From: Deinococcus gobiensis I-0
GTDB taxonomy: Bacteria > Deinococcota > Deinococci > Deinococcales > Deinococcaceae
Reading direction: 5' to 3'
DNA: 64,000 bases
Assembly: GCF_000252445.1 (NCBI RefSeq)
Contig: NC_017805.1
Span: forward strand, 204,093-268,092
Each line of letters starts with the position of its first letter. Position 1 is the first letter of the stretch. The translations under genes were made by a program, and so were the position numbers. Positions 19,339-29,532 of the stretch are shown in pieces. Below the pieces are notes generated by a model. That model was not told the origin of the DNA, did not search any database, and was given only the letters and a program-made list of their open reading frames with translations.

Positions 19339-22260
19339 TTAGGGGCCGGGGCGTTGCGGAGGCGTTGCATCCCCCAGGCCCGCTGCGGCCCTGGCCTGCT
19401 CGCGCCGGGCGAGGCGCAGGCGGTCGAGCGCGGCGGCGAACAGGCTCTGGCCCGCCTCGTCCAGGCTGGCTTCGGCGAGTTCGAGGCCCTGGGTGGCGTA
19501 GTCCAGGGCGTCTTCTGTGCGGGCGGCCCCCTCGGCCAGCAGCAGCAGGTTGCTTAGGCTCAGTTTCCACAGCCGCAGGTTCTGGGCGCTGCGGGCCACC
19601 CCCAGGGCCGCGAGCAGCGCCGCCTGGGCCTCGGGCCTCCGGCCGGCCTGTTCGAGCAGTCCCGCGTGCGCGAGGTGCGAGACGATCAGGCCGCCGCTGT
19701 TGCCCAGGGCCCCGAAGGCCCGCAGCGCCTCGGCCACGTGGGTCAGGCCCAGCGGCAGGTCGTCCAGGGCCGCCGCCGCGCGCGCCAGGCTGCCGTGGAC
19801 ATTGGCCGCCAGCAGGCTGCCGGGAACCAGCTCCGGCTCGGCCAGCAGCGCCAGCAGCGCCGCCGCCGCTTCCTCGGGGCGGCCCAGGTCGGTGAGCATG
19901 GCGGCGCGGTCGTGCCTGAGCAGCGCCCGCTCCTCGCTCCACGGCCCGTCGGCCCAGGGCGCCCCCCGGTCGAGCGCGGCCTGCGGCTCGCCCCGCCGCC
20001 AGTGCAGGTGGCTGCGCTCGGTGACCAGCCGCAGCCACAGGTCCGGCCAGGGCTGGGGGCCGTCCAGCAGGGCCTCGGCCCGGTCCAGCTCCTGTTCCCA
20101 GGCCCCGAGCGCGTTGAGGGCCTGCCAGTGCCGGCCGCGCCACAGGTGCAGCTCGGCGCGCCCGCGCGGGTCCGGCTCGCAGCGCAGGGCGCTTTCCAGG
20201 GCGGCGATCGCCTCGCGGTGGCCCCACAGGGCGCGGGCGCGCTCGGCGGCGCGGCGGTGCAGCGGCCCGGCGCGGCCCGGCTCGCCCGCCTCCTCCCAGT
20301 GGCGGGCCAGGGCAGCGGCCGCCTCGCCCACCCCTGGCCCATCCCCGCCGAACTGCGCGTCCAGATGCTCGGCCAGGCGGCGGTGCAGGGCGCGCTGCCG
20401 GGCCGGCGGCGTCCGGCTCACCAGCGCGAGCCGCAGCAGATCGTGTTGCAGCGCGTAGCCGGGCGGACTGCTGCCCTCCGGCACTTCCGGCACGGACCGC
20501 AGCCAGCGGTGCTCCAGCGCGGTGGTCAGCGCGGCCCCGGCCAGATGGGGCGGCAGGCCGCTGCCCACCTGCGCTGCCGCCAGCGTAAAGGGCTGCGCCT
20601 GCACGGCCGCCGCCTCCAGCAGCGCGACCACCGGCGGCCCCGCCGCGTCGAGCGGCAGCAGCAGCACGTCTGCCAGCCCGGAAGGCAATGCGCGCTCGAG
20701 CTGTTCGGGGCTCGGGGCCGCGCCTCCCGGCGCACCCAGCAGCCCGCGCGCCTCCAGCCCGCGCAGGTAGGCCAGCAGCACGTAGGGATTGCCGCCGCTC
20801 AGGCGGTGCAGCGTGTCGGCCAGCGGCGCGGCTCCGGTGTCGGCGCCGGGCAGGCGGCGCGCCGGCCCCATGGCCTCCAGCAGGAGGCCCAGCAGCCGCA
20901 ACACCTGCGGGCTGCTCAGGGGCGGCACGTCGAGGCGCACCAGCCGCCCGGCGCGTTCCAGGTCGCCCAGGGTCTGGGTCAGGGCGTCGCCCGCCCGCAG
21001 CTCGCCGGGGCGCGCCGTACACAGCAGCAGGGGCGGCTGCGGCCGTGTCCGCACGCGGTCCAGCACGCGCAGCAGGACCCGCACGCTGGACGGGTCGAGC
21101 CAGTGCAGGTCGTCGAGCAGCACCGTCGACGCGCCCTCCATCAGGGCGCCCAGGGCGCGCACCAGGGCCGCCGTCAGCGCCGCCTCGCTGCCCAGGCCGC
21201 CCACGCCCGCGTGCCCGAACCCCGGCTCACCGGAGTCGGGCACGCGGCCGGGCAACGCGGCGAGGTCCGGATCGAGGGCGGCCAGGGTCGCCAGGGTCGC
21301 CGGGTCCAGCTGTCCGAGATGCGGCGAGGCGTGGCGCAGGCCGCGCAGCAGGGCGTGCAGCGGTGCGTGCCGGTGCAGCTCGGAGCCGCGCAGGGTCAGG
21401 ACCGTGCCCCGGCGACGCGCGAACGCCTGCGCCAGGGCCGTCTTGCCCGCCCCCGCCTCGCCCTGGAGCAGCAGCAGTTGCCCGGGCGGGGCGGTGTCGG
21501 CCCAGGTGTCCAGTTGTGCCAGCAGCGCCTCGCGGCCCACCAGCGGCGGGGCCTGCCAGGTCCAGGGCGAGGCGGGGAGGGGGCGCGGGGGCGGGGCGGG
21601 CGGGGCCAGCTCCACCCCAAGCTGCGGCGCGAAGCCGAATTCGGCCCGGAACCTCGCGGCGAAGGCCCGCTGCACCTGCGTCGCCTCGCCCAGCTGCCCG
21701 GCCGCCAGCAGCCGGCCCACCAGACCGTCGCAGGCCGCTTCCGACAGGGGCGCAGCGGTCAGGAAGGCGCGGGCCAGCTCCATCGCCTCGCGCGCGCGGC
21801 CACTGTGGTCGAGCTGCGAGAGCCGCCCCCCGAAGGCCGAGAGCCGCAGCGCCCCGAGCCGCTCGCGCTCGGCCAGAAGCCACTCCTCGAGGTCCGGCAG
21901 GCCGCTCAGGTCGGTGCCGCACAGCAGCTCGCCCCGCCAGGCGGCCAGCGCCGAGACCCAGTCTCCGCGCTCCACGTCGCGGCGAAACTGCGCGGCGTCG
22001 CATCCGGCCTTCAGCTCGAGCACCTCTCCCTCGGCCGCCAGATAGGGCGCGAGCGGCGTCGCCCTGAGGCGGTGGACCTCCAGGCGCAGCCGGGCGCGCG
22101 GGTCGGCCTCGTCGGGGAAAAACAGCGGGCACAGGTCTTGGCGGCGCTGCGGCCCGCACAGGGCGAGATAGGTCAGCAGGGCCAGGCGCCGGGGCCGCAG
22201 CGGCAGACGCTGCCCCGTGACCTGAACCGTAGGTGTTCCGAGAACCGACAGCACCAGCAT
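19339..22260 (-). CDS. SARP/LuxR-type regulator with BTAD, AAA ATPase and TPR-like domains
   Basis: The product has 973 residues. The N-terminus (1-90) is a winged-helix-like DNA-binding region (VTGQRLPLRPRRLALLTYLA). A bacterial transcriptional activator domain follows (about 95-230). Then comes an ATPase with Walker A GEAGAGKTA (about 268-276) and Walker B VLLDDLHWLD, and from about 600 onward a long Ala/Leu-rich helical repeat tail of TPR type. Proteins of this build are ATP-dependent signal-sensing activators. No ligand can be told. The start follows GGAGG. It lies downstream of livF on the same strand and upstream of the small secreted Cys protein, both possible targets. Confidence 0.82.
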   Translation of the reverse strand: MLVLSVLGTPTVQVTGQRLPLRPRRLALLTYLALCGPQRRQDLCPLFFPDEADPRARLRLEVHRLRATPLAPYLAAEGEVLELKAGCDAAQFRRDVERGDWVSALAAWRGELLCGTDLSGLPDLEEWLLAERERLGALRLSAFGGRLSQLDHSGRAREAMELARAFLTAAPLSEAACDGLVGRLLAAGQLGEATQVQRAFAARFRAEFGFAPQLGVELAPPAPPPRPLPASPWTWQAPPLVGREALLAQLDTWADTAPPGQLLLLQGEAGAGKTALAQAFARRRGTVLTLRGSELHRHAPLHALLRGLRHASPHLGQLDPATLATLAALDPDLAALPGRVPDSGEPGFGHAGVGGLGSEAALTAALVRALGALMEGASTVLLDDLHWLDPSSVRVLLRVLDRVRTRPQPPLLLCTARPGELRAGDALTQTLGDLERAGRLVRLDVPPLSSPQVLRLLGLLLEAMGPARRLPGADTGAAPLADTLHRLSGGNPYVLLAYLRGLEARGLLGAPGGAAPSPEQLERALPSGLADVLLLPLDAAGPPVVALLEAAAVQAQPFTLAAAQVGSGLPPHLAGAALTTALEHRWLRSVPEVPEGSSPPGYALQHDLLRLALVSRTPPARQRALHRRLAEHLDAQFGGDGPGVGEAAAALARHWEEAGEPGRAGPLHRRAAERARALWGHREAIAALESALRCEPDPRGRAELHLWRGRHWQALNALGAWEQELDRAEALLDGPQPWPDLWLRLVTERSHLHWRRGEPQAALDRGAPWADGPWSEERALLRHDRAAMLTDLGRPEEAAAALLALLAEPELVPGSLLAANVHGSLARAAAALDDLPLGLTHVAEALRAFGALGNSGGLIVSHLAHAGLLEQAGRRPEAQAALLAALGVARSAQNLRLWKLSLSNLLLLAEGAARTEDALDYATQGLELAEASLDEAGQSLFAAALDRLRLARREQARAAAGLGDATPPQRPGP

Positions 22261-22363
22261 GTCCTGGCCTCCGTGCGCGGCGCGGCGGGGAGGGGTGGGG
22301 ACCGCCGGCCCGGCTGGAATTCAGCTTAACAAGAGCGGCGGGGGAGCGCGCGCGTCCGGGTCC

Positions 22364-23078
<715 letters not shown>

Positions 23079-23082
<4 letters not shown>

Positions 23083-24878
23083 GCGCCCACCTCCGCACCC
23101 AGGTAGGCCTCGCGCACGGCGGCGTTGGCGCGCACCTCGCGCGGGCTGCCCTGGGCGAGTTCCTGGCCGCCGTTCATGACGACCAGGCGGTCCACCAGCC
23201 CCATCACGAGGTCCATGTCGTGCTCGACGATGAGGATGGTCACGCCCTCCTCGCGCAGTTTGCGCAGCAGCGCGGCGAGTTCGGCCTTCTCGCCGTAGCG
23301 CAGGCCCGCCGCCGGCTCGTCGAGGAGCAGGAAGGCGGGGTCGGCCACGAGCGCGCGGGCGATCTCCAGCAGGCGCTGCTGCCCCAGCGCGAGGTTGCCG
23401 GCGAGGTCGAAGGCCCGGTCGCGCAGCCCCACGCGTTCCAGTTGCGCCAGGGCGGCCTGTTGCAGCGCGGCCTCCTCGCGGCGCTCCAGGTGGAGCAGGC
23501 TGCCGAGCATGCCGGCGCGGGCGCGGGCGTAACCGCCCATCATCGCGTTTTCGAGCAGGCTGAGTTCGGAGAACTGCTTGACGTGCTGGAAGGTCCGGCT
23601 CAGGCCCAGGCGGTGGATGGTGCGTGCGGGCAGTCGCCCGGCCGCGCGCCCCAGGACCGTCACCGCGCCCGAGGTCGCCGGGCTGACCCCGGTCACGAGG
23701 TTGAACATGGTGCTCTTGCCCGCGCCGTTGGGGCCGATCAGGCCCACGATCTCGCCGGCGTTCACGGTGAAGCTCACGTCGTTCACCGCCCGCAGGCCGC
23801 CGAACTGCTTGACGGCGTGCTCGACCCGCAGCACCTCCATGCCCCGCGCGGGCAGGGGCCGGTGCGGGAAGGTCAGCGCCCGCGTCAGCAGCCGGGGCGG
23901 CCCGGCGGGCACGAGGCGTTCGAGCAGCGGCCACAGCCCCCGGCGTGCGAATTGCAGCGTCAGGATGATCAATATGCCCAGCGCCACGGTCTCGTAGTTG
24001 CCCGAGGTGCCCAGCAGCGCGGGCAGCAGGTCCTGCAATCCCTCGCGCAGCAGCGTGATGAGCACTGCCCCCGCCACGCCGCCCCACACGTACCCGGCCC
24101 CGCCCAGCACGGCCATGAACAGGTACTCGATCCCCACGTTCAGGCCGAAGGGCGTGGGGTTCACGAAGCGCTGCTGGTGCGCGTACAGCCACCCCGCCGC
24201 CGAGGCGAACACCGCCGAGAGCACGAAGACCTGCACCCGCAGCGCGAAGGTGCTCGCCCCGAAGGCCTCGGCGACCACCGTGCCGCTGCGCAGCGCCCGC
24301 ATGGCCCGGCCCACGCGGCTGCTCAGCAGGAACTGCGCGGCCACGATGCCCAGCGCCAGAAAGACGAGCGCGAGGTAGGCGAAGCGGCGCGGGTCGTCGA
24401 GCGTGACCCCCAGCACCGAAACCGGCGGCAGGCCGCGCAGCCCGGTAAAGCCCCCCAGCGCGGGCGTGTTGCCGAACACGTAGTACAGGCTGATGCCCCA
24501 GGCGATGGTCGCCAGCGGCAGGTAATGCCCCTGCATCCGCAGCGTGACGAGGCCCAGGACCAGGGCGACCGCCGCCGTCACCGCCATACCGGCCGGCAGC
24601 GTCAGCCAGGGGTTCCAGCCGTGCGCGGTGGTGAGCACCGCCGTCGTGTAGGCCCCCACCCCCATGAAGGCCGCCTGCCCGAAACTGGTCAGGCCCGCGA
24701 CCCCCGTCAGCAGGACCAGCCCGACCACCGTCAGTGCGGCGATGGCGATGTTGGTGAGCAGCGTGACCTGGAATTCGGGCAGCGCGAGCGGCAGCGCCAG
24801 CGCGGCGAGGCCCGCCAGCACGGCCAGCACGGTCCGGGCGGCGGGGCGGCGCGGCGCGGAGACGGCCGGGGCGCTCAT
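23079..24878 (-). CDS. fused LivM permease - LivG ATPase
   Basis: A single 599-residue protein joins two transporter parts. Residues about 1-320 are a LivM-type permease with many hydrophobic segments and the family motif [19 protein letters not shown]. Residues about 345-599 are a LivG-type ATPase with Walker [10 protein letters not shown], signature [16 protein letters not shown] (variant), Walker [12 protein letters not shown] and the switch VEHDMD. The junction is an uninterrupted reading frame around [20 protein letters not shown]. The ATG overlaps the livH stop, and its Shine-Dalgarno is the GAG codons that encode the Glu-rich end of LivH. Fusion ensures 1:1 permease-ATPase stoichiometry. 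Confidence 0.9.
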
Positions 24879-25924
24879 TCCTCCTCCTCGTCGTGGTGGC
24901 GGGTGCTCAGGCTGCGCCACAGCAGCACCGGCAGGATCAGGGTGAACACGATGACTTCCTTCCACTGCGAGAGGCTGAAACTGGCGTAGCTCTCGATGAG
25001 GCCCACCAGCAGCGCGCCCACCGCCGCCGCCGGAAACGACACCAGCCCACCGATGATCGCCCCCACAAAGCCCTTGAGGCCGATGAGGAAGCCCGAGTCG
25101 TAGCCGATGGCGATGCTCGGCCCGATGAGCAGCCCGCTGAGGGTGCCGATGAGGGCCGCGAGCGTGAAGGCCAGCGCGCCCGCCGCCTCGGGCCGGATGC
25201 CGACCAGCCGCGCGCCCAGGCGGTTGACGGCCGTGGCCCGCAGCGCCTTGCCCGCCAGCGTGCGCCCGAAGAACAGCGCCAGCCCCAGCATGAGCAGGGC
25301 CGACACCCCGATCACGAGGAGGCTCTGGAGGCTGAGAGTCACGCCGCCGATCTGGGCGTTGCCCTGCGCGAAGGCGGGCGTGCGGCTGCCCTCCGCGCCG
25401 AAGAAGGCCAGCCCCAGCCCCGTCAGGGCGAGGTGCAGGGCCACCGAGGCGATGAGCAGCACGAGCACGGTCGCGTTGCGCAGCGGCTCGAACACCACGC
25501 GGTACAGCAGCGGCCCCTGCGGCACGACCAGCAGCAGCGTCAGCAGCACCTGCACCCACAACGGCGTGCCCGCCCCGGCCAGCGCGTGCGTCACGCCCCA
25601 CAGCGCGCCGCCGCCCAGCGCGGCCCACAGCACGCTCAGGCCCGCCGCGCGGCCGTCCCCGGCCCGCAGGGCGCGCACCACGTTCAGGACGGTGGCGATC
25701 AGCAGGAGGGCCAGCACGAAGTTCAGCGTGCCCGGCACCTTGCCCTGTTGCAGCGCGGCGAGGGTCAGCGCACCGAACATCACGAACTCGCCCTGCGGCA
25801 CGAAGATCACGCGGGTCACGGCGAAGACGAGCACCAGCGCCAGCGAGAGCAGCGCGTACACCGCGCCGTTCGTCAGGCCGTCGGCGGTCAGGATCGGGAA
25901 GATGGAGGGGTCGAAGATGTCCAA
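24875..25924 (-). CDS. livH: LivH branched-chain amino acid ABC transporter permease
   Basis: This 349-residue inner-membrane permease has the family opening ([35 protein letters not shown]) and the C-terminal [23 protein letters not shown]-like loop that contacts the ATPase. About nine hydrophobic segments are visible. There is an unusual insertion around residues 75-110. The start is TTG at 25924 with AGGTGAG just upstream; no ATG fits. The acidic C-terminus (HHDEEEE) doubles as the Shine-Dalgarno of the next gene. It is 150 bp downstream of the substrate-binding protein gene. Confidence 0.9.
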   Translation of the reverse strand: MDIFDPSIFPILTADGLTNGAVYALLSLALVLVFAVTRVIFVPQGEFVMFGALTLAALQQGKVPGTLNFVLALLLIATVLNVVRALRAGDGRAAGLSVLWAALGGGALWGVTHALAGAGTPLWVQVLLTLLLVVPQGPLLYRVVFEPLRNATVLVLLIASVALHLALTGLGLAFFGAEGSRTPAFAQGNAQIGGVTLSLQSLLVIGVSALLMLGLALFFGRTLAGKALRATAVNRLGARLVGIRPEAAGALAFTLAALIGTLSGLLIGPSIAIGYDSGFLIGLKGFVGAIIGGLVSFPAAAVGALLVGLIESYASFSLSQWKEVIVFTLILPVLLWRSLSTRHHDEEEE

Positions 25925-26074
25925 GGCTCACCTGAAAGGGGGTTATGGGGCGGGGAGGAGGAGGAGTGGAAAATGCGGAGGAAGAGGGAGCAACGTTCAG
26001 CCTTTCCGGCAGCAACGATCAGGCCGTGAGGCGTGAGGGTTCTCGCCGCCCACTCCCCACGACCCATTTCCCCC

Positions 26075-27211
26075 TTACTTCAGCAGCTTCCAGGTGCCGT
26101 TCACGACCTGCACCATCACGCGGCTGCGGGCGTCCAGGCCCAGGTGGTCGGAGGGACCGTAGTTGAAGATGCCGTGCGCGCCGATCACGTTGCGCGTGCC
26201 CTCGATGGCGTCGCGCAGCGCCGAGCGGAACTCGGGCGTGCCGGGCTTGGCCTTTTTCAGCGCCTGGGGAATGGCCTTCTGCATGACCAGCCCCGCGTCC
26301 CACAGGTGGGCGCCGAAGGTCGAGACGCTGCCCTGGCCGTACTTGCCCTCGTACAGGTTCACGTAGGCCAGCCCGACCTTGCGGTTGGGGTTGGTGGCGG
26401 GCAGCTGGTCGGCCACGAGCACCGGCCCGGCGGGCAGGATCGCGCCCTCGACGTCCTTGCCGCCCACCCGCAGGAAGTCCGCGTTGGCGACCCCGTGCGT
26501 CTGATAGATCTTGCCGGCGTAGCCCCGGTCCTTCAGGGCCTTCTGCGGCAGCACGGCCGGCACGCCCGACGCCCCGATGAGCACGGCGTCGGGGCGCGCG
26601 GCGACCACCTTGAGCACCTGCCCGGTCACGCTCGTGTCGGTGCGGGCATAGCGCTCGGTGGCGACCACCTTGAGGCCGCGCGCCGCCGCCGACTTCTGCA
26701 ACTCGGCCAGCCAGCCCTCGCCGTAGGCGTCGTTGAAGCCGATGTACCCGACCGTCTTGACCCCGGTGCTCGCCATATGGGCCACGATGGCCGCCGCCAT
26801 CAGCGCGTCGGTCTGCGGGGTCTTGAACACCCACGAGCGCCGCGCGTCCACCGGCTTGATGATGCTCTCGGAGGCCGCCAGCGAGATCATCGGGGTCTTG
26901 CTCTCGGCAGCCACGTCGATCATCGCCAGGGAGGCCGGGGTGGTCGTCGTGCCGATCAGGAGGTCCACCTTGTTCTCCTGCACCAGCTTGCGCGCGGCCG
27001 TCACGGCGGCGGTGGTGTCCGAGGCGTCGTCGAGGATGGTGTACACGATCTTCTGACCCGCGATGGTCTGGGGCAGCAGCGCGACCGTGTTGCGCTCGGG
27101 GATACCCAGGCTGGCGGCGGGGCCGGTGCCCGAGACGATGACCCCCACGCGCACGTCGGCGAGGGCGGTGGCGGAGCAGGCGAGAACAGCAGTCAGCAGC
27201 AGACGCTTCAT
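26075..27211 (-). CDS. branched-chain amino acid ABC transporter substrate-binding protein (LivK-like)
   Basis: The 378-residue periplasmic binding protein has the signal peptide MKRLLLTAVLACSATALA, and is not a lipoprotein by the usual lipobox. The mature part is a peripla_BP_6 fold (VRVGVIVSGTGPAASLGIPE, then VGYIGFNDAYGEGW, then ADQLPATNPNRK). It captures branched-chain or related amino acids and hands them to LivH and LivM. The start follows GGAGG. It is the first gene of the liv operon. A TAGATT -10 with TGC lies about 70 bp upstream, and a hairpin isolates it from the GGDEF gene. Confidence 0.9.
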   Translation of the reverse strand: MKRLLLTAVLACSATALADVRVGVIVSGTGPAASLGIPERNTVALLPQTIAGQKIVYTILDDASDTTAAVTAARKLVQENKVDLLIGTTTTPASLAMIDVAAESKTPMISLAASESIIKPVDARRSWVFKTPQTDALMAAAIVAHMASTGVKTVGYIGFNDAYGEGWLAELQKSAAARGLKVVATERYARTDTSVTGQVLKVVAARPDAVLIGASGVPAVLPQKALKDRGYAGKIYQTHGVANADFLRVGGKDVEGAILPAGPVLVADQLPATNPNRKVGLAYVNLYEGKYGQGSVSTFGAHLWDAGLVMQKAIPQALKKAKPGTPEFRSALRDAIEGTRNVIGAHGIFNYGPSDHLGLDARSRVMVQVVNGTWKLLK

Positions 27212-27282
27212 AGGGCAGACCTCCGGAACGCAACGGGCCTGACCCCGGATTCGGGCCAGGACGCAGGATTGTGGGTGCCTGG

Positions 27283-27288
27283 AATCTA
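27283..27288 (-). promoter_or_regulatory. candidate -10 of the liv operon
   Basis: On the minus strand TAGATT is preceded by TGC, an extended -10 pattern. It lies about 72 nt before the ATG at 27211. No clear -35 is present. Confidence 0.4.
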
Positions 27289-27336
27289 GCAGACCGGGGC
27301 GGCCACGACGGACCGGTACGCCGCCCGTCACGCCGC

Positions 27337-27367
27337 CTGGCCCCCCTCCGGTGCGGAGGGGGGCCAG
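27337..27367 (-). terminator. terminator of the GGDEF gene
   Basis: A perfect 14-bp hairpin (27337-27350 with 27354-27367) lies 28 bp beyond the GGDEF stop. There is no U tract on either strand. Confidence 0.65.
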
Positions 27368-27394
27368 ACAGAGACGGCACTGGGGATCCGGCGT

Positions 27395-28255
27395 TCAGGC
27401 GTTCTTGCGCAGGGGGAGCCACGTCAGGGCGGGCCACAGCAGGGCCGGGCCCTCCGCAGGGCGGGCCGCCGGCTGTTCCTGGGCGCGGGCGACCTGGGCG
27501 GCCTGCGTGCCGCGCCGGCGCTTCTTGACCCCGGCCAGACGGGCGTCGGCGCTGCGGAGCAGCTCGCTCAGCGTGCAACCGTCCTCGGGCGCGGCGGCCA
27601 GCCCATAGGAGAAGCTGCGCGGCGCGGCTCCGCGCGGGCGGGGGCCCGGCACCTGCGCGGCGAGGTGGCGGGCGAACTGCGCCTGTACCCGCCCCAGCTC
27701 GCCTGCGCCCAGGCGGCCGGGCGCGCACACCACGAACTCGTCGCCGCCCAGGCGATAGGCCCGCGCCCCCCAGCCCGGGGCGGCGGCCGCGAGCAGTTTG
27801 GCCAGCGCGCACAGCGCGGCGTCGCCCGCCTCGTGGCCCAGGGTGTCGTTGACCTCCTTGAACCCGTCCACGTCCAGCAGGGCCAGGGTGCCGACCGGGG
27901 CCGACGCCGCGTCGAGGGCCAGGGCGCGGCGGTCTTCCAGGCCCGTCAGCGGGTCCTGATATTCGGCCTGGAGGTCCAGCACCAGCGCCAGACGTGAGCC
28001 GTCGGGCCGGGTGCCGAAATGCAGGCGACAGACCCGCGCGTCCGTGTCCCAGGCAGTCCCGCCGCGTCCGAGGCGGCGCACGTGCGCGCCGTCCGGCAGG
28101 TGCGTGAGGTCCGGACGGCCGGCGAGCGGCAGGTCCGGCCCGAAGGCGCGCACGAAGGCCGCGTTGGGCCGGGGCGCCACCTCTGCCCAGCGTGAGGGCC
28201 ACAGCAGGGCGGGCAGCGGCAGATGCTCGAAGGTCCAGTCGTCGGGGGAATTCAA
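27395..28255 (-). CDS. diguanylate cyclase (GGDEF) with short N-terminal sensor
   Basis: The product has 286 residues. About 1-95 is a PAS-like region (FEHLPLPALLW, DARVCRLHFG). About 100-260 is a GGDEF domain with DPLTGLEDRRAL, LLDVDGFKEVNDTLGHEAGD, and the intact active loop LGGDEFVVC. It should make cyclic di-GMP in the cytoplasm. The upstream RxxD inhibitory site is not evident. The start is TTG at 28255, supported by GAGGAGA 8 nt upstream. The C-terminal 35 residues are basic then hydrophobic and have no known role. Confidence 0.88.
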   Translation of the reverse strand: MNSPDDWTFEHLPLPALLWPSRWAEVAPRPNAAFVRAFGPDLPLAGRPDLTHLPDGAHVRRLGRGGTAWDTDARVCRLHFGTRPDGSRLALVLDLQAEYQDPLTGLEDRRALALDAASAPVGTLALLDVDGFKEVNDTLGHEAGDAALCALAKLLAAAAPGWGARAYRLGGDEFVVCAPGRLGAGELGRVQAQFARHLAAQVPGPRPRGAAPRSFSYGLAAAPEDGCTLSELLRSADARLAGVKKRRRGTQAAQVARAQEQPAARPAEGPALLWPALTWLPLRKNA

Positions 28256-28449
28256 GGGCGTCTCCTCGGTAGGAAAAAGGAAAGGAATGAATCTTGTAAG
28301 ACCAGTGTGATGACCAGGCGTTAATGCAGCGTTATCTCTCGGGGCACGGAGCTGACGGAGGCTTCATCTGAGGGGGCGGGGCGTCCCGAACATGAAGGAA
28401 CTGTGGGCCGACCTGTCACCCTGCACACCCTTTTCGCACGCGTGGCCCC

Positions 28450-28468
28450 TACCTTTAAACGTTGAATG
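28450..28468 (+). promoter_or_regulatory. candidate promoter of the osmoprotectant operon with AACGTTGAATG
   Basis: TACCTT (28450-28455) is a TANNNT -10. Two bases later AACGTTGAATG begins (28458-28468), identical in sequence and spacing to the element before rimO. The ATG follows 64 nt later. Confidence 0.4.
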
Positions 28469-28532
28469 CCGGCCTTTCCGGTTCCGGCCTCTCCCCTCCT
28501 TCACCGTTCCCATCCTTCTTCTGGAGACCCCC

Positions 28533-29447
28533 ATGAAACGACTGTCCTCCCTTCTGCTGACCCTGAGCGCCGCCGCCCTGGTCGGCACCGCCGCCGCCAA
28601 GCCCATCGTGGTGGGCAGTAAACTCGACCCCGAGGCGCAGGTGCTGGGCCAGATGATCCTGCTGACCCTGAAGAATGCCGGGCTGGACGTGACCGACAAG
28701 ACCTCGCTGGGCGACACGGGCGTGCTGCGCAAGGCCATCGCCTCCGGCGAGGTGGACGTGTACCCCGAATACACCGGCAACGCGGTGTACCTGTTTCCCG
28801 AGGCCAAGATCACCCCGGCGCAGGCGGGCAACCCCACCCAGATCCTGGTGCTGGCGCGCCGTCTGGACGCCCCCAAGGGCATCACCTGGCTCAACCCCGC
28901 CAACGTGAACAACACCTGGGTCATCTCGGTGCCCCAGAAGCTCGCGCAGGCGAACAAACTGACGAGCGTGGCCGATCTGGCGCGTTACGTCAAGGGCGGC
29001 GGCACCTTCAAGATCGCGGGCAGCCCCGAGTACTTCAACCGCCCCGATACCTTCCCGGCCTTCGAGAAGGCCTACGGCTTCAAGCTCACGGCCGCCCAGA
29101 AGCTCGTGCTGGCCGGGGCCACCCCGCCCCAGACCCAGCAGGCCGCCTCGGCCGGCACCAACGGCGTGAACGGCGCGATGGCCTACGGCACCGACGGCAC
29201 CCTGAGCGCCCTGAACCTCGTCGCGCTGACCGACCCCAAGGGTGCGCAGGCCGTGTACCAGCCTGCCCCCATCATCCGCACCAGCGTCCTGAAGGCCAAC
29301 CCGCAGATCGCCGGGCTGCTGAACAAGGTGTTCGCTACGCTGGACGCCTCCACCATGCAGCGCCTGAACGGTCAGGTGGCCCTCGAAGGCCGCACGGCCA
29401 GCGACGTGGCCGCCGCGTACCTCAAGAGCAAGAACCTCATCAAGTGA
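28533..29447 (+). CDS. glycine betaine/choline-type ABC transporter substrate-binding protein (OsmF/OpuCC-like)
   Basis: The 304-residue exported binding protein has the signal peptide MKRLSSLLLTLSAAALVGTA ending at AAA-K. The QAT-family fold is seen in IVVGSKLDPEAQVLGQMILL, the DVYPEYTGNAV block and NGAMAYGTDGTL near 215. It binds a quaternary amine or similar osmoprotectant; key aromatic residues cannot be assigned without a structure. It starts a four-gene operon (binding protein, permease, ATPase, permease) at 28533-32423. GGAGA precedes the ATG. Confidence 0.9.
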   Translation: MKRLSSLLLTLSAAALVGTAAAKPIVVGSKLDPEAQVLGQMILLTLKNAGLDVTDKTSLGDTGVLRKAIASGEVDVYPEYTGNAVYLFPEAKITPAQAGNPTQILVLARRLDAPKGITWLNPANVNNTWVISVPQKLAQANKLTSVADLARYVKGGGTFKIAGSPEYFNRPDTFPAFEKAYGFKLTAAQKLVLAGATPPQTQQAASAGTNGVNGAMAYGTDGTLSALNLVALTDPKGAQAVYQPAPIIRTSVLKANPQIAGLLNKVFATLDASTMQRLNGQVALEGRTASDVAAAYLKSKNLIK

Positions 29448-29532
29448 ACCGGGGGGAACAGGGGGCGGGCCAGACCGGATGGCCCGCCCTTCCCCTTGGC
29501 GCTCGGCCGGACGACGGCGGGAGGACGCCCCC

